A DNA stretch of 64,000 nucleotides from Pelomonas parva (lineage in GTDB: Bacteria; Pseudomonadota; Gammaproteobacteria; Burkholderiales; Burkholderiaceae_C): positions 310,001 through 374,000 of the forward strand of contig NZ_JBIGHV010000006.1 of assembly GCF_043555835.1 (NCBI RefSeq). The letters are read 5' to 3'. A program made the position numbers and the translations under genes. This document shows positions 9,687 to 19,055 of the stretch, one piece after another. Positions within the stretch are counted from its first letter, which is position 1, and every line of letters begins with the position of its first letter. The notes under the pieces were generated by a model. It was given only the letters and a program-made list of their open reading frames with translations. It did no database searches and was not told the DNA's origin.

Positions 9687-9722
9687 AGCCGGCGCCTGCA
9701 TCACGCAGGCGCCGGCTTTCTT
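9687..9722 (+). terminator. Rho-independent terminator of the pectate lyase
   Basis: A perfect 13-bp GC-rich stem (9687-9699 pairing with 9705-9717) closes a 5-nt loop and is followed by TTTCTT. It lies 10 bp after the pectate lyase stop codon. Confidence 0.88.
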
Positions 9723-9772
9723 GGCAGCGGGCGCAGCTCAGGAACGCGCAACCCGGCGCAACCCAAGCAATC

Positions 9773-10768
9773 TCAGTACAGATCCCGCGCAGCCAGTCGC
9801 ACCTCGTGCAGCAACTGCCTCGCCCCCGGCGACATCAGATGCCCTTCACGCGTGATGATGCCGAACGCATCCATGTGGCAGGGCAACTCGATGGGCAGGA
9901 TCGCCAGCACATTCAGCGACGCGTAATAACGCGCCACTTCCACGGGCATCACATGCAGCGAGTCCGTCTGCTGCAGCAGCGCAGTGATCAACAGCAAGGC
10001 CGTCGTGTCGACGTTGTTCGCCGGCGGCTCCAGCTCCGCGCGGCGGAACATCAGCTCCCAGCGGTGCCGCAACACGCTGCCAACCGGCGGCAATATCCAT
10101 GGCTGATTCGCCAGGTCGGCCAGCCGGAGGTTGTCCGCCTTCAACAGCGGATGCCCCACACGCGCCACCGCGCAGGCGGGCTCCACCGTCAGCTCCTCGT
10201 AGTGCATGCCGGCCGCGCCTTCGTCCTCGAGGATGCGGCCAATCATGAAGTCCAGCTTGCCCCGGCGCAGCATGTCCAGCAGCGCCTTGCTGCTGTCCAT
10301 CTGCACGCCGATGCGCAGCTTGGGCGCGTGCAGCTTGATGCGCGAGATGGCGCGCGGCAGCAGGCCCATGGCGGGGGTCATGATGACGCCCACCTCGACC
10401 TGGCCCGACAGGCCGTGCTTGAGCGCCACGATGTCGTCATGTGCAGCCGACAGCGACGTCAGCGCCATGCGCGCGTGGCGGATCATGGTCTCGCCGTAGA
10501 GCGTGGGCTCCATGCCGCGCGGGTGGCGCTCGAAGAGCTTCACGTCCAGCATGTCCTCCAAGTCCTTGAGCTGCTTGGAGGCAGCCGGCTGGGTCATGCA
10601 CAGGACTTCGGCAGCGCGGTGGATGTTGCGCTCGTCGTCCAGCGCGATCAGCAACAGCAGCTGGCGCGTCTTGAGGCGCGCGCGCAGGAACCAGTTCGGG
10701 TTGGGGCTGGCGTCGGTCAGGCCGCTGTCGTCTTCGTCGTCGCGAGCCATGGCAGTTTTCTTAAGCAA
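9773..10768 (-). CDS. LysR-family transcriptional regulator
   Basis: A 331-residue regulator. An N-terminal winged helix-turn-helix occupies about residues 30-90 (HRAAEVLCMTQPAASKQLKD, the LysR recognition helix), followed by a periplasmic-binding-protein-like effector domain. The overall layout recalls the GbpR/PcaQ branch that controls sugar and aromatic catabolism; that placement is tentative. It is the last gene of the long leftward sugar unit, overlapping the GntR gene by 8 bp. An alternative start lies six codons in (10750). Its effector could be an arabinose-pathway intermediate. Confidence 0.88.
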   Translation of the reverse strand: MLKKTAMARDDEDDSGLTDASPNPNWFLRARLKTRQLLLLIALDDERNIHRAAEVLCMTQPAASKQLKDLEDMLDVKLFERHPRGMEPTLYGETMIRHARMALTSLSAAHDDIVALKHGLSGQVEVGVIMTPAMGLLPRAISRIKLHAPKLRIGVQMDSSKALLDMLRRGKLDFMIGRILEDEGAAGMHYEELTVEPACAVARVGHPLLKADNLRLADLANQPWILPPVGSVLRHRWELMFRRAELEPPANNVDTTALLLITALLQQTDSLHVMPVEVARYYASLNVLAILPIELPCHMDAFGIITREGHLMSPGARQLLHEVRLAARDLY

Positions 10769-11513
10769 GGTTCACCCGACCATCGTTGGCCAAGACGCTG
10801 TTGATGTCGTCGCCCGTCTCGTCCAGCTGCACCAGCGTGGCCTGGCGGGCGCCGAGCGGGTCGCGGGCCTGCAGCGCGGTCAGGATGGCCTTGTGGCGCG
10901 GCAGCGAGAGCTCGTGCGTGTTGGGCAGCTGGCTGGACAGCGTGATGGACTCGCGCAGCGCCAGCGACAGCATGTTGCCGATGTAGGCCAGCAAGTCGTT
11001 GCCGGTGGCCTCGGCGATGCGGCGGTGGAAGGCCAGGTCCGGCTCCAGCAGCTCTTCGGTCGTGCGTGCGGCGGCCATGCCTTCGTAGGCCTTGGCGATC
11101 GACGCCAGCTGCGCGTCCGTCGCGGCGCGGGCGGCCAGTGCGGCGGCGGCGGGCTCGAAGATCTGGCGCACTTCCAGCAGCGTCTGCACGAAGTCGCGCT
11201 GCGGGCGGGACTGGATCAGCCAGTACAGGACGTCCGGGTCCAGCAGATGCCACTCGTTGCGGGGCCGCACGATGGCGCCGGCGCGCTGGCGCGACACGAC
11301 CAGGCCCTTGGCGACCAGCACACGCACCGCCTCGCGCAGCACCGGGCGGCTGATCTCATAACGCTCCAGCAGCTGGGCCTCGGGCGGCAGCTTGTCGCCG
11401 GGCTTCAACTCACCGCCGACGATGGACAGGCCCAGCTCGCTGACGATGCGGCCGTGCTGGCTCTTGCCCTCGCTCTGGGCGCTGTAGGTGGAGTGGTCCG
11501 CTCGGGTTCGCAT
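10761..11513 (-). CDS. GntR-family (FadR/FCD) transcriptional regulator
   Basis: About 250 residues. The N-terminal winged HTH (GDKLPPEAQLLERYEISRPV, then LREAVRVL) is that of the FadR subfamily, and the helical C-terminal domain with the DLAFHRRIAEATGN signature is an FCD ligand-binding domain. FadR-type regulators of sugar acid pathways respond to intermediates such as keto-deoxy acids. Two GT-N3-AC dyads in the divergent promoter at 22593-22813 are the likely operators (inference). I chose the Met at 11513 because the first nine codons upstream lack family similarity. Confidence 0.88.
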   Translation of the reverse strand: MRTRADHSTYSAQSEGKSQHGRIVSELGLSIVGGELKPGDKLPPEAQLLERYEISRPVLREAVRVLVAKGLVVSRQRAGAIVRPRNEWHLLDPDVLYWLIQSRPQRDFVQTLLEVRQIFEPAAAALAARAATDAQLASIAKAYEGMAAARTTEELLEPDLAFHRRIAEATGNDLLAYIGNMLSLALRESITLSSQLPNTHELSLPRHKAILTALQARDPLGARQATLVQLDETGDDINSVLANDGRVNLA

Positions 11514-11539
11514 GGGCGCCTGGCCTGGAAAAGCCCGCA

Positions 11540-13435
11540 TTATCGAAAGCGTGCGACGAAGCCGCCGCGTGGCGCCAGCGTCAGCTTGGCCGCCGGTGCC
11601 GCGAGCTTGCCCTCGGCAAACTCACGCTCGCCCGCGCCGTCGGTGATGAGCTGGCCTTCGGCTTTGCCCAGCCAGGCGAGGTCCAGCTGCACCTCGCGCG
11701 GCTGCTCGTCGGCATTGAAGCCGGCGACGAACCACTGCTTGCCGGCGCGGCGGGCGATGACGGCGAACTTGCCGGGCTCGCCGTCGAGGAAGCGCACCTC
11801 GTCCCACGCGCGCGGCAGCTCGCGCAGGAAGCCCTTCACATAAGCCGGCACGGTGGCCATGCCGTCGGGGGTCTCGGCGTAGTGCTGGATGCCGGACAGG
11901 AACAGCACGCTCTGCGCCAGCTCGAAGCCGTTGCGCGTGGCGCGCTTGATCTTCGGGATCTCGTGGAACACCACGGGCGTGAAATCCATCGGGTCGAACA
12001 GGTTGCGCGTGAACGGCAACATGGCCGAATGGCGGGCCACCGGGTCCTGGTCCTTCTGGTCGAAGGTGGCGAACTCGAAGCCCTTCACGGCCTCGACCGT
12101 CATCAGGTTGGGATAGGTGCGGCTCCAGCCGCGCGGCAGCGTCGCGCCGTGGAAGTTCATCAGGAAGCCGGCCTGCGCGCTCTCCTTCAGCAGGTCGACG
12201 TAATAGGCCATCATCGAAGCGCCGTCGCCGCCGAAGAAGTCCACCTTCAGGCCCTTCACGCCGATGGCCTTCATGCGGGCAAATTCCTTGGTGCGGTCGG
12301 CCGGGGTCAGCAGCGCGCTCTTGGGGCTCATGTCGGTGTCGTTCCAGGCGCCCGAGGAGTTGTACCAGGCCAGGATGCTGACGTTCTTCGTCTTGCCGTA
12401 GTCGGCCAGTTCCTTCATCTTGGCGTCGCCGATCTTCTTGTCCCAGTAGGCATCCACCAGCGTGTAGTTCCAGCCCATGTCGGCCGCGTAGTCGACAAAG
12501 CGCTTCTGCACATCGAAGACGGTGGCGTCGTCCTTCAGGATGGCCCAGCTCCACGAAGCGTGGCCGGGCTGGAGCTTCTTCTTGTCGAAGGCGATGGCGG
12601 GCGCGGCGAGGTCGGTGCCCAGCGTGGATTCCATGACCGTCTTCAGCGGGCCGATGGCCAGCACGCGCCAGGGCGTTGTCAGCGGACCGTTGATGTCGGC
12701 CAGCAGGTGGCCGCCGGTGAAGACCTCGCTGGGCTCGGGCAGGCCGATGCGGTAGGTGCCGCCCGTCGAGTCACTTGCCAGGCGGGAGCCGTGGAAGCGG
12801 CCGTCCATGCCGGCTTCGGTCAGCGCGACCCAGTTGGCGCCCGAGCGGAACAGCGCGGGGAAGACCCACCCCGCATGCGACGGCGCCTTGCTGCCGACGG
12901 GGATGTCGGCCTGGTAGTGCTCTTCGTAGGACGGGTTGGTGCGCGCATAGCCCGTCTTGGCTACCGACATGGGCTGCAGCCAGGCGCGGGCGTCAGCCGG
13001 GAAGGCGAAGCTGGTCAGCTCGTCCTTGAAGGTCTTCTTGCCTGCGCCGTCCACCGTGTAGCGCAGCGCCAAGCCGTCGTTGGAGGCGCGCAGTGTCAGC
13101 ACGAGCTTCTGGCCGGCGGCGTTGGCGACGGTGAAGCGCTGCTCGTTGGCGCGGTAGTCGACGCGGCTCTTCTTGCCGGCGGCCAGCGTGTACTGCTCGC
13201 GGTGGGCCTTCACGGGCGAGGTGGCGACGAGCTTGAGGCCGTTGGCGAAGTCGCCCTGCTCCAAGACCAGGCCCAGCCGCGAGGCCAGCAGCACGGGCTG
13301 GCCGGCGCGCTGCACGGTGTAGACCAGCTGCTGCTGGTCGTTGATGGAGACGTCGACCTGAAGCTGGCCGTCCGGGCTGTTCAGTGCCTGGGCGAGTGCG
13401 GGCAGGGTGAGCAGAAGCGAGGCGATGAGGCGCAT
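11540..13435 (-). CDS. GH97 family glycoside hydrolase (probable retaining alpha-galactosidase type)
   Basis: A 631-residue secreted or periplasmic enzyme with a short signal peptide (MRLIASLLLTLPALAQA). The N-terminal beta-sandwich (about 20-280), central TIM barrel and small C-terminal domain follow the GH97 plan. KVDFF at about D399 and the downstream TVEAV at about E448 match the nucleophile and acid/base positions of the retaining GH97 subgroup, which includes alpha-galactosidases, rather than the inverting SusB alpha-glucosidases. Substrate specificity is therefore a reasoned guess. It probably trims side chains of pectic arabinogalactan. Start set at 13435 where the signal peptide begins. 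Confidence 0.85.
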   Translation of the reverse strand: MRLIASLLLTLPALAQALNSPDGQLQVDVSINDQQQLVYTVQRAGQPVLLASRLGLVLEQGDFANGLKLVATSPVKAHREQYTLAAGKKSRVDYRANEQRFTVANAAGQKLVLTLRASNDGLALRYTVDGAGKKTFKDELTSFAFPADARAWLQPMSVAKTGYARTNPSYEEHYQADIPVGSKAPSHAGWVFPALFRSGANWVALTEAGMDGRFHGSRLASDSTGGTYRIGLPEPSEVFTGGHLLADINGPLTTPWRVLAIGPLKTVMESTLGTDLAAPAIAFDKKKLQPGHASWSWAILKDDATVFDVQKRFVDYAADMGWNYTLVDAYWDKKIGDAKMKELADYGKTKNVSILAWYNSSGAWNDTDMSPKSALLTPADRTKEFARMKAIGVKGLKVDFFGGDGASMMAYYVDLLKESAQAGFLMNFHGATLPRGWSRTYPNLMTVEAVKGFEFATFDQKDQDPVARHSAMLPFTRNLFDPMDFTPVVFHEIPKIKRATRNGFELAQSVLFLSGIQHYAETPDGMATVPAYVKGFLRELPRAWDEVRFLDGEPGKFAVIARRAGKQWFVAGFNADEQPREVQLDLAWLGKAEGQLITDGAGEREFAEGKLAAPAAKLTLAPRGGFVARFR

Positions 13436-13454
13436 GGTCGCGATCTCCGTGGAA

Positions 13455-14393
13455 TCAGAGTGAATAGGGACCGTCGGCGACAGGCGTGCCGAAGTCGGGG
13501 AAGCCATCCGCGCGCCAGCCGAAGGCCTGCACTCGGGTGTGGCGGTTGGGGTCGTTCAACGGGTCGCCGACGATGTCGCGGTAGTTGCGGGCGTGATAGA
13601 CCAGCAGGTCCGCCTTGCCATCGGGCGTCGTCGTGAAGCTGTTGTGGCCGGGGCCGAACTGGCTCGCCGACTCGTCGGTCGTGAACACCGGCGTGGGCGA
13701 CTTGTGCCAGCTCTTCGGGTCCAGCAGGTCGGCGTTCTCGTCGGCCCACAGCAGGCCCATGCAGTAGTTCGCATCGGTCGCGGCGGCCGAGTAGGCGATG
13801 AACACCTTGCCGTTGCGCTTGAGCAGCGCCGGGCCTTCGTTGACGCAGAAGCCGATGCGCTCCCAGGCCAGGTTCGGGCGCGTGATGACGGCCGGCGCGG
13901 TCTTCAAGGTCCACGGGTTGGCGAGTTCGGCGATGTAGAGGTTGCTCTCCGTCGGCGGGCTCTTCTGCGCCCAGCAAAGGAAGCGCTTGCCGCCGTGCTC
14001 AAAGGGCGTCGCGTCCAGCGAGAAGCCTTCCTCGGGCGTGGCGATCTGGCCGCGCTCGACCCAGCCGTCCGTCAGCGGGTCCGCGCCTTCGCATTCGAGG
14101 ACATACATGCGCAGCTTCCAGATGTCGTCGCGCTCAGAGGCCGCGAAGTAGACATACCAGCGACCGTCGATGCGGTGCAGCTCCGGTGCCCAGACGTGGA
14201 AACTCGCCGGGCCGCTGTCGTGCGCTCGCCAGATCACCTTCGTCGGCGCCCTGGCCAGGCCGGCGATGCCGTCGGCGGCGCGGATCTCGATGGCGTCGTA
14301 GCTGGGCACGGAGGCGGTGAACCAGTAGCGGCCGTCGACGAGCGTGATCTGCGGGTCGGCGCGCTGGGGGATGAGGGGGTTGGACCAGGTCAT
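13455..14393 (-). CDS. GH43 family arabinofuranosidase/xylosidase-type glycosidase
   Basis: A 312-residue five-bladed beta-propeller enzyme without a signal peptide, so probably cytoplasmic. The GH43 triad is visible: base D13 (RADPQI), pKa-modulating Asp near D127 (SLDATPF) and acid E186 (VNEGPAL); FHVWAPELH is another family signature. Together with the adjacent GH51 enzyme it would release L-arabinose from imported arabino-oligosaccharides. The start ATG overlaps the GH51 stop (ATGA at 14390-14393), indicating translational coupling. Exact linkage specificity cannot be read from sequence. Confidence 0.9.
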   Translation of the reverse strand: MTWSNPLIPQRADPQITLVDGRYWFTASVPSYDAIEIRAADGIAGLARAPTKVIWRAHDSGPASFHVWAPELHRIDGRWYVYFAASERDDIWKLRMYVLECEGADPLTDGWVERGQIATPEEGFSLDATPFEHGGKRFLCWAQKSPPTESNLYIAELANPWTLKTAPAVITRPNLAWERIGFCVNEGPALLKRNGKVFIAYSAAATDANYCMGLLWADENADLLDPKSWHKSPTPVFTTDESASQFGPGHNSFTTTPDGKADLLVYHARNYRDIVGDPLNDPNRHTRVQAFGWRADGFPDFGTPVADGPYSL

Positions 14394-15916
14394 GTGCGGA
14401 CGGCTCGGGTGACGATGACGTTCCAGGAGGCGGGCTTGAGCTTCACGCTCAGCTGCTCGCCCGTGATGGCGATGCCATCCAGCGGCTGGGGCGCAACGCG
14501 GTCCGGATCGTCGAGAGTGTTGGTGGCGTTGAGATCGGCCGAGTGCAGTTGCTCGGCCTGCACCAGCTCGCGGTCCACACCCAGGCCGCGCAGCGCAATG
14601 GACAGGTCCATCTCGTCCGTCAGGTGGCGGTTCAGCAGGAAGACCGCGGTCTGGCCTGTCGCCGCATCGTCCACGACGCTGGCGCACAGATAGGGCAGCT
14701 CGCCGTGTCTGACGTTCGCATAGCCAGGCGACTTCACAACCGAGCGCAGCACGTCGCCATGCGCCCAGCGAGCCGCCTGCGCGAAGGGGTGGAAGATCGT
14801 CTGCCGCCAAGCCGCGCCGCCGGGCTCGGTCATGATGGGCGCAATGACGTTGCACAGCTGCGCCATGCAGGCCACTTTGAGGCGGTCCGCATGATTCATG
14901 AACATCGTCAGCATGCCGCCGATGAGCAGCGCGTCCTCGGCCGTGTAGACCTCTTCCAGCAGGCGCGGCGCCTCGGGCCAGCCAGCCTGCTTGAGGTGCT
15001 CGCCGTGGCGGGCGCGGTACCAGACGTTCCACTCGTCGAAAGACAGCTTCAGGCGCTTCGTCGACCGCTTGCGCGTGGCCACCGAATCGGCAATCGCCAC
15101 CGTGTCCTCGATGTAGCGCGCATTCGTCTCGATCTGCGCGAAGAAGCTCTCGGTGCTCGTATCGGCCGGAGGCTTCACGAAGTAGCTGTGCAGCGAGAGG
15201 TAGTCCACCTGCTCGAAGCAATGCTCCAGCACGCGGTCTTCCCAGACGCCGTAGGTCGGCATGTCGTAGGCCGACGAGCCGCAGGCGGCCAGCTCGATCG
15301 TCGGGTCCACCCAGCGCATCAGCTTGGCGGTCTCCTTGGCGATGCGGCCGTATTCATCGGGCGTCTTCTGGCAGATCTGCCAGGGGCCGTCCATCTCGTT
15401 GCCCAGGCACCAGAACTTGATGCCCAGCGGCTCTTCCGCGCCGTGCTCGCGGCGCAGGTCCGACAGCGCCGTGCCGCCGGGGTGGTTGCAGTACTCGAGG
15501 TAGTGCCGCGCCTCGTCCGGCCCGCGTGTGCCGAGGTTGACGCCGAACATCGGCTCGATGCCGACCTTTTTGCACCAGGCCATGAACTCATGCGTGCCGA
15601 CCTGGTTGGTCTCGGTGGAGAACCAGGCCAGGTCCAGCCGGCGCGGGCGCTGGTCTTTCGGGCCGACGCCGTCTTCCCAGTTGTAGCCCGACATGAAGTT
15701 GCCGCCGGGGTAGCGGACGATGGTGGCGCCCAGCTCGCGCGTCAGCTCGGCCACGTCACCGCGAAAGCCGTGCTCGTCGGCGGTCGGGTGGCCCGGCTCG
15801 TGGATGCCGTTGTAGACGCAGCGGCCCAGGTGCTCGACGAAGACGCCGAACAGGCGGCGGTCTAGCTGCGCGAGGTCGAAGTCGCGGTCGACGATCAGGG
15901 AGGCTTGGAAGGTCAT
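14390..15916 (-). CDS. GH51 alpha-L-arabinofuranosidase
   Basis: A 508-residue cytoplasmic enzyme that removes terminal alpha-L-arabinofuranosyl residues from arabinan and arabinoxylan oligosaccharides. The acid/base glutamate is in LGNEMDG (E174) and the nucleophile in SFDEWNVWY (about E295), both standard for GH51. Length is typical for the family, with a TIM barrel followed by a beta-sandwich. The gene overlaps both the upstream solute-binding-protein gene (ATGA at 15913-15918) and the downstream GH43 gene, so it is embedded in a tightly coupled operon. Confidence 0.95.
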   Translation of the reverse strand: MTFQASLIVDRDFDLAQLDRRLFGVFVEHLGRCVYNGIHEPGHPTADEHGFRGDVAELTRELGATIVRYPGGNFMSGYNWEDGVGPKDQRPRRLDLAWFSTETNQVGTHEFMAWCKKVGIEPMFGVNLGTRGPDEARHYLEYCNHPGGTALSDLRREHGAEEPLGIKFWCLGNEMDGPWQICQKTPDEYGRIAKETAKLMRWVDPTIELAACGSSAYDMPTYGVWEDRVLEHCFEQVDYLSLHSYFVKPPADTSTESFFAQIETNARYIEDTVAIADSVATRKRSTKRLKLSFDEWNVWYRARHGEHLKQAGWPEAPRLLEEVYTAEDALLIGGMLTMFMNHADRLKVACMAQLCNVIAPIMTEPGGAAWRQTIFHPFAQAARWAHGDVLRSVVKSPGYANVRHGELPYLCASVVDDAATGQTAVFLLNRHLTDEMDLSIALRGLGVDRELVQAEQLHSADLNATNTLDDPDRVAPQPLDGIAITGEQLSVKLKPASWNVIVTRAVRT

Positions 15917-17247
15917 CAGCGTCGCGCCTTTGAAAGTGCCTTGTTGACGCGCTTCTCGACGCTGGCCTGCACCTCGGCCACGGGCTTGCCCGACATCAGC
16001 AGGTTGGCCACGTCCTCGCCGATCAGCAGCTCGATGTTGCGTTGCGTGGGCACGTTGCCCGGCATGGAAGCACCAGTGGTCGTGATCTCGGCCAGCGACT
16101 CGCGCTGCGGCAGCGCGCGGAAGGCCTCGCTCTGCGCGACGGTCTTGCTGACCGGCAGGTGGCCGGTGCGCGACCACTCAGCCGTCCGGTCCCAGACGAA
16201 CTTCAGGAACTTGAGCGCCGCCTCATGACCCTTGGCGTCGGTGGTGCCGCCCTTGAACAGCGCCCAGGCGTGGCCGTCGGCGAACACGGCGGGCTTGTCG
16301 TACAGCTGCGCGAACGGCCGCACCGCGTAGCCGCCCTGCAGCGGCGAGTCGGGCTTCTGCGACTCGCGCAGGAATTGGTCTATCGTCCACGTGCCGACGA
16401 TGACGACGCCGGCCTGGCCGTTCAGGAAGGCCTGGTTGGCGGCGGCGTAGTCCAGATTGGGCCGCACATGGCCTTCCTTGTAGAGCGTCTGCATCAGCGT
16501 CAGCGCCTTCGTCACGGCGGGCTGCTGCATGTCGATGCGCTTGCCGTCGGCCGCGAACAGCGCCGCGCCCTGCTGCGCGATCAGCGACTGGAAGGTGCGG
16601 TTGTTGGCGGCCGTCTCGTTGGCCACGGCCCAGGCAAAGTAGGGCTTGCCGGTCTTCTGCTTGAACTGCCGCGCCTGCGCCAGCAGCTCGTCGGGCGAGC
16701 GCGGCAGCACCGGCTGGCCATCCGCGCCCAGCAACCCGGCCTGCTTCATCAACGTCGTGTTGATGTGCCACAGCCAGGCCCAGGTGTCGAAGGGCAGCGC
16801 ATAGGTCTGGCCGTTGAACGTGGTGCCCTTGCGCGCGTGTTCGGTGAAGTCGTCCACCGGGATGCCGACGCGCTTGAAGTCCTCGTCCAGTGGCAGCACC
16901 AGCTTGCGGCGCACGTAGTCGCCCAGTGCGGACTCGTGCATGACGGCGACCGTCGGGATGTCCTTGGACACGAGGCGGGCGGTGAGCTGGTCGTAGTAAG
17001 GGCCCCACTCGCCGATCTGCGTGCGCACGACGATGCCATCGGTATTCGTCGCGTTGAACTCGTTGACCAGCGCGGTGACGATGCCGCACTCGCCCACGCC
17101 CTCGGACGCCTTGACCACCTGGCCGAACTGCGACTCGCAGCTGCCGAAGAAGCGCATCAGCGTGATCTCGGTCTTGCCGGCTTCGGGCGTGCGGGCGCCG
17201 CAGGCCGCGAGCAGCGCGGTGCAGAGGATAAGGGCAGCGCGCTTCAT
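15916..17247 (-). CDS. Sugar ABC transporter substrate-binding lipoprotein
   Basis: A 443-residue family 1 solute-binding protein. The N-terminus MKRAALILCTALLAACG carries a lipobox (LAAC), so the mature protein should be anchored by a lipidated cysteine. It probably captures arabinose or arabino-oligosaccharides in the periplasm and hands them to the two permeases encoded immediately upstream in the operon. The start ATG overlaps the permease stop. Ligand inferred only from the neighbouring arabinofuranosidases. Confidence 0.92.
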   Translation of the reverse strand: MKRAALILCTALLAACGARTPEAGKTEITLMRFFGSCESQFGQVVKASEGVGECGIVTALVNEFNATNTDGIVVRTQIGEWGPYYDQLTARLVSKDIPTVAVMHESALGDYVRRKLVLPLDEDFKRVGIPVDDFTEHARKGTTFNGQTYALPFDTWAWLWHINTTLMKQAGLLGADGQPVLPRSPDELLAQARQFKQKTGKPYFAWAVANETAANNRTFQSLIAQQGAALFAADGKRIDMQQPAVTKALTLMQTLYKEGHVRPNLDYAAANQAFLNGQAGVVIVGTWTIDQFLRESQKPDSPLQGGYAVRPFAQLYDKPAVFADGHAWALFKGGTTDAKGHEAALKFLKFVWDRTAEWSRTGHLPVSKTVAQSEAFRALPQRESLAEITTTGASMPGNVPTQRNIELLIGEDVANLLMSGKPVAEVQASVEKRVNKALSKARR

Positions 17248-18080
17248 GACTTGCCCGTACCTGCCACTGCGGTGACGAGATGGCGTTGGAAGAACAGATA
17301 CAGCATCAGCGCGGGCACGCCGGCGAACACCGCCTGTGCCATCAGGAAGCCCAAGCCCTCGGACTGTGCGAAGTTGGTCTGCGTGGAGGCCAGGCCGCGC
17401 GTCAGCGTGTACATGTCGGGCTGCGTGGCGATGACCAGCGGCCATAGGTAGTCGTTCCAGCAGGCCAGGAAGGTGAAGATGCCTAACGTCGCTTGTGCGG
17501 GCAGCGTCAGCGGCAGGATGATGGTCAGGAAGGTCTTGAAGCGCGACGCGTTGTCCAGCATCGCGGCCTCCTCCAGCTCGGCCGGGATGGCCTTGAAGTA
17601 CTGCGTCATCAGGTAGACGCCGAACGGCGCGGCCAAGCCCGGCAGCGCAAGACCCGCAATGGTGTTCTGCAGGTCCCAGTCCGAGAACAGCCGGTGCAGC
17701 GGGATGAACACCGACTGCGCCGGCACGGCAAGGCCGAACATCACCAGCGCGAACAGCCACTTGCGGCCCGGGAACTCGCAGCGCGCGAAGCCGTAGCCGG
17801 CGAGGGACGACAGCACCAGCACACCCGCCGTCTGCAGCAGCGCGACGAGCGCGCTGTTGCCCAGCCAGCGGAACACCTGCGAGGTCTGCAGGATGTCCAG
17901 GTAGTTGGCCAGCGTGTAGGGCGGCGCGAGGAACACGTCGGTGTGGCGCAGCAGGAACTCGTTGGGCTTGAAGGACAGGGCCAGCACCCACAGCAGCGGC
18001 GCCATCCAGGCCAGGGCCAGCAGCGTGAGCGCAGCCATCACGAAGCGGTCGAACCAACCGCGTCTGAGCAAGGGGTTCAT
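17244..18080 (-). CDS. Sugar ABC transporter permease (MalG-like)
   Basis: A 278-residue inner-membrane protein with six predicted hydrophobic segments. The cytoplasmic EAA loop that contacts the ATPase is visible as EEAAMLDNASRFKTFLTIIL. Carbohydrate uptake family 1 permeases of this size pair with a MalF-like partner, here encoded directly upstream with a 4-bp overlap. It forms one half of the membrane channel for the sugar importer. Confidence 0.92.
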   Translation of the reverse strand: MNPLLRRGWFDRFVMAALTLLALAWMAPLLWVLALSFKPNEFLLRHTDVFLAPPYTLANYLDILQTSQVFRWLGNSALVALLQTAGVLVLSSLAGYGFARCEFPGRKWLFALVMFGLAVPAQSVFIPLHRLFSDWDLQNTIAGLALPGLAAPFGVYLMTQYFKAIPAELEEAAMLDNASRFKTFLTIILPLTLPAQATLGIFTFLACWNDYLWPLVIATQPDMYTLTRGLASTQTNFAQSEGLGFLMAQAVFAGVPALMLYLFFQRHLVTAVAGTGKS

Positions 18081-18973
18081 CGCTGTGCTCCCTTGCGGTC
18101 ACGTTCCAGCCAGAGCTGCGTGGACACGCCGATGAGCATGATGGCCAGCAGCACCTGCGACGCCGCAGTCGCATAGCCCAGCGAGAGCTGCATGAAGGCC
18201 TGCTCGTAGGTGAACTGCACGATGGAGCGGGTGGTGTTGTTGGGCCCGCCGTTGGTCATCAGCATGATCTGCGGGAAGACCTGGAACTGGCGAATGATCT
18301 CGATCAGCGCGACCAGCACGATGGCGCGCTTCAGGCTGGGCAGCGTGATGTGCGTCAGCACGCGCCAGCGCGGCGTGTTGTCGAGTGCTGCGGCTTCGTA
18401 GATGTCCGACGGGATCTGCTGCAGCGCCGACAGGAAGAGGATCATCGGCAGGCCGATGATCCACCAGACGGTGACGAGGGCGATGGTCAGCAGCGCGAAG
18501 TTGTCGCTCGTCAGCAGGGGCAGCTCGGGGATGCCGAGTGCCGCGAACATCTGCGCGATGAGGCCGCGTTCTGGCATCAGCGCGAGCTTCCAGACCAGCG
18601 TGATCAGCGTGACGGAGAACACCGACGCGCAGAAGAAGGTGGCGCGCAGGAAGGTGGCCAGCTTGCCGGGGCGGTTCAGCGCGATGGCCAGCATCAGCGA
18701 CAGGATGACGAAGATGGGCGTGCTGATGGCGACGAAGCGGATGGTGTTCCAGACGACCTCGTGAAACACCTCGTCGGCCCACAGTTCCTTGTAGTTGGCC
18801 AGGCCGATCCAGAAGCTGTCGTCGGAGAGCAGGTCGTGGTCGTGGAAGCTGGTCCAGATGCCCTTGGCGAGCGGCCAGAGCAGCATCAGCGCGTAGAGCG
18901 TGACGAAGGGGAGGACGAAGAGGGCGTAGGCGGGGCGGGAGGCGCGGAGGCCGACGGTGGGGGCTGCGCTCAT
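18077..18973 (-). CDS. Sugar ABC transporter permease (MalF-like)
   Basis: A 298-residue inner-membrane permease with six hydrophobic segments and an EAA loop (IYEAAALDNTPRWRVLTHIT). The frame stays open upstream to 19090, but that extension runs into the inverted-repeat element and has no membrane-protein character, so I place the start at the Met at 18973, just before the first transmembrane segment (YALFVLPF). It is separated from its ATPase gene by 520 bp containing the structured element, an unusual break in an otherwise overlapping operon. Confidence 0.9.
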   Translation of the reverse strand: MSAAPTVGLRASRPAYALFVLPFVTLYALMLLWPLAKGIWTSFHDHDLLSDDSFWIGLANYKELWADEVFHEVVWNTIRFVAISTPIFVILSLMLAIALNRPGKLATFLRATFFCASVFSVTLITLVWKLALMPERGLIAQMFAALGIPELPLLTSDNFALLTIALVTVWWIIGLPMILFLSALQQIPSDIYEAAALDNTPRWRVLTHITLPSLKRAIVLVALIEIIRQFQVFPQIMLMTNGGPNNTTRSIVQFTYEQAFMQLSLGYATAASQVLLAIMLIGVSTQLWLERDRKGAQR

Positions 18974-19055
18974 TGCGGTTGCTCCGGCCGGTGCGGCTTG
19001 ACGCCGAGGTCCATGCGGGGATTTAGCGAAACCTTCGGTTTTCGCCCCCGCAGGC

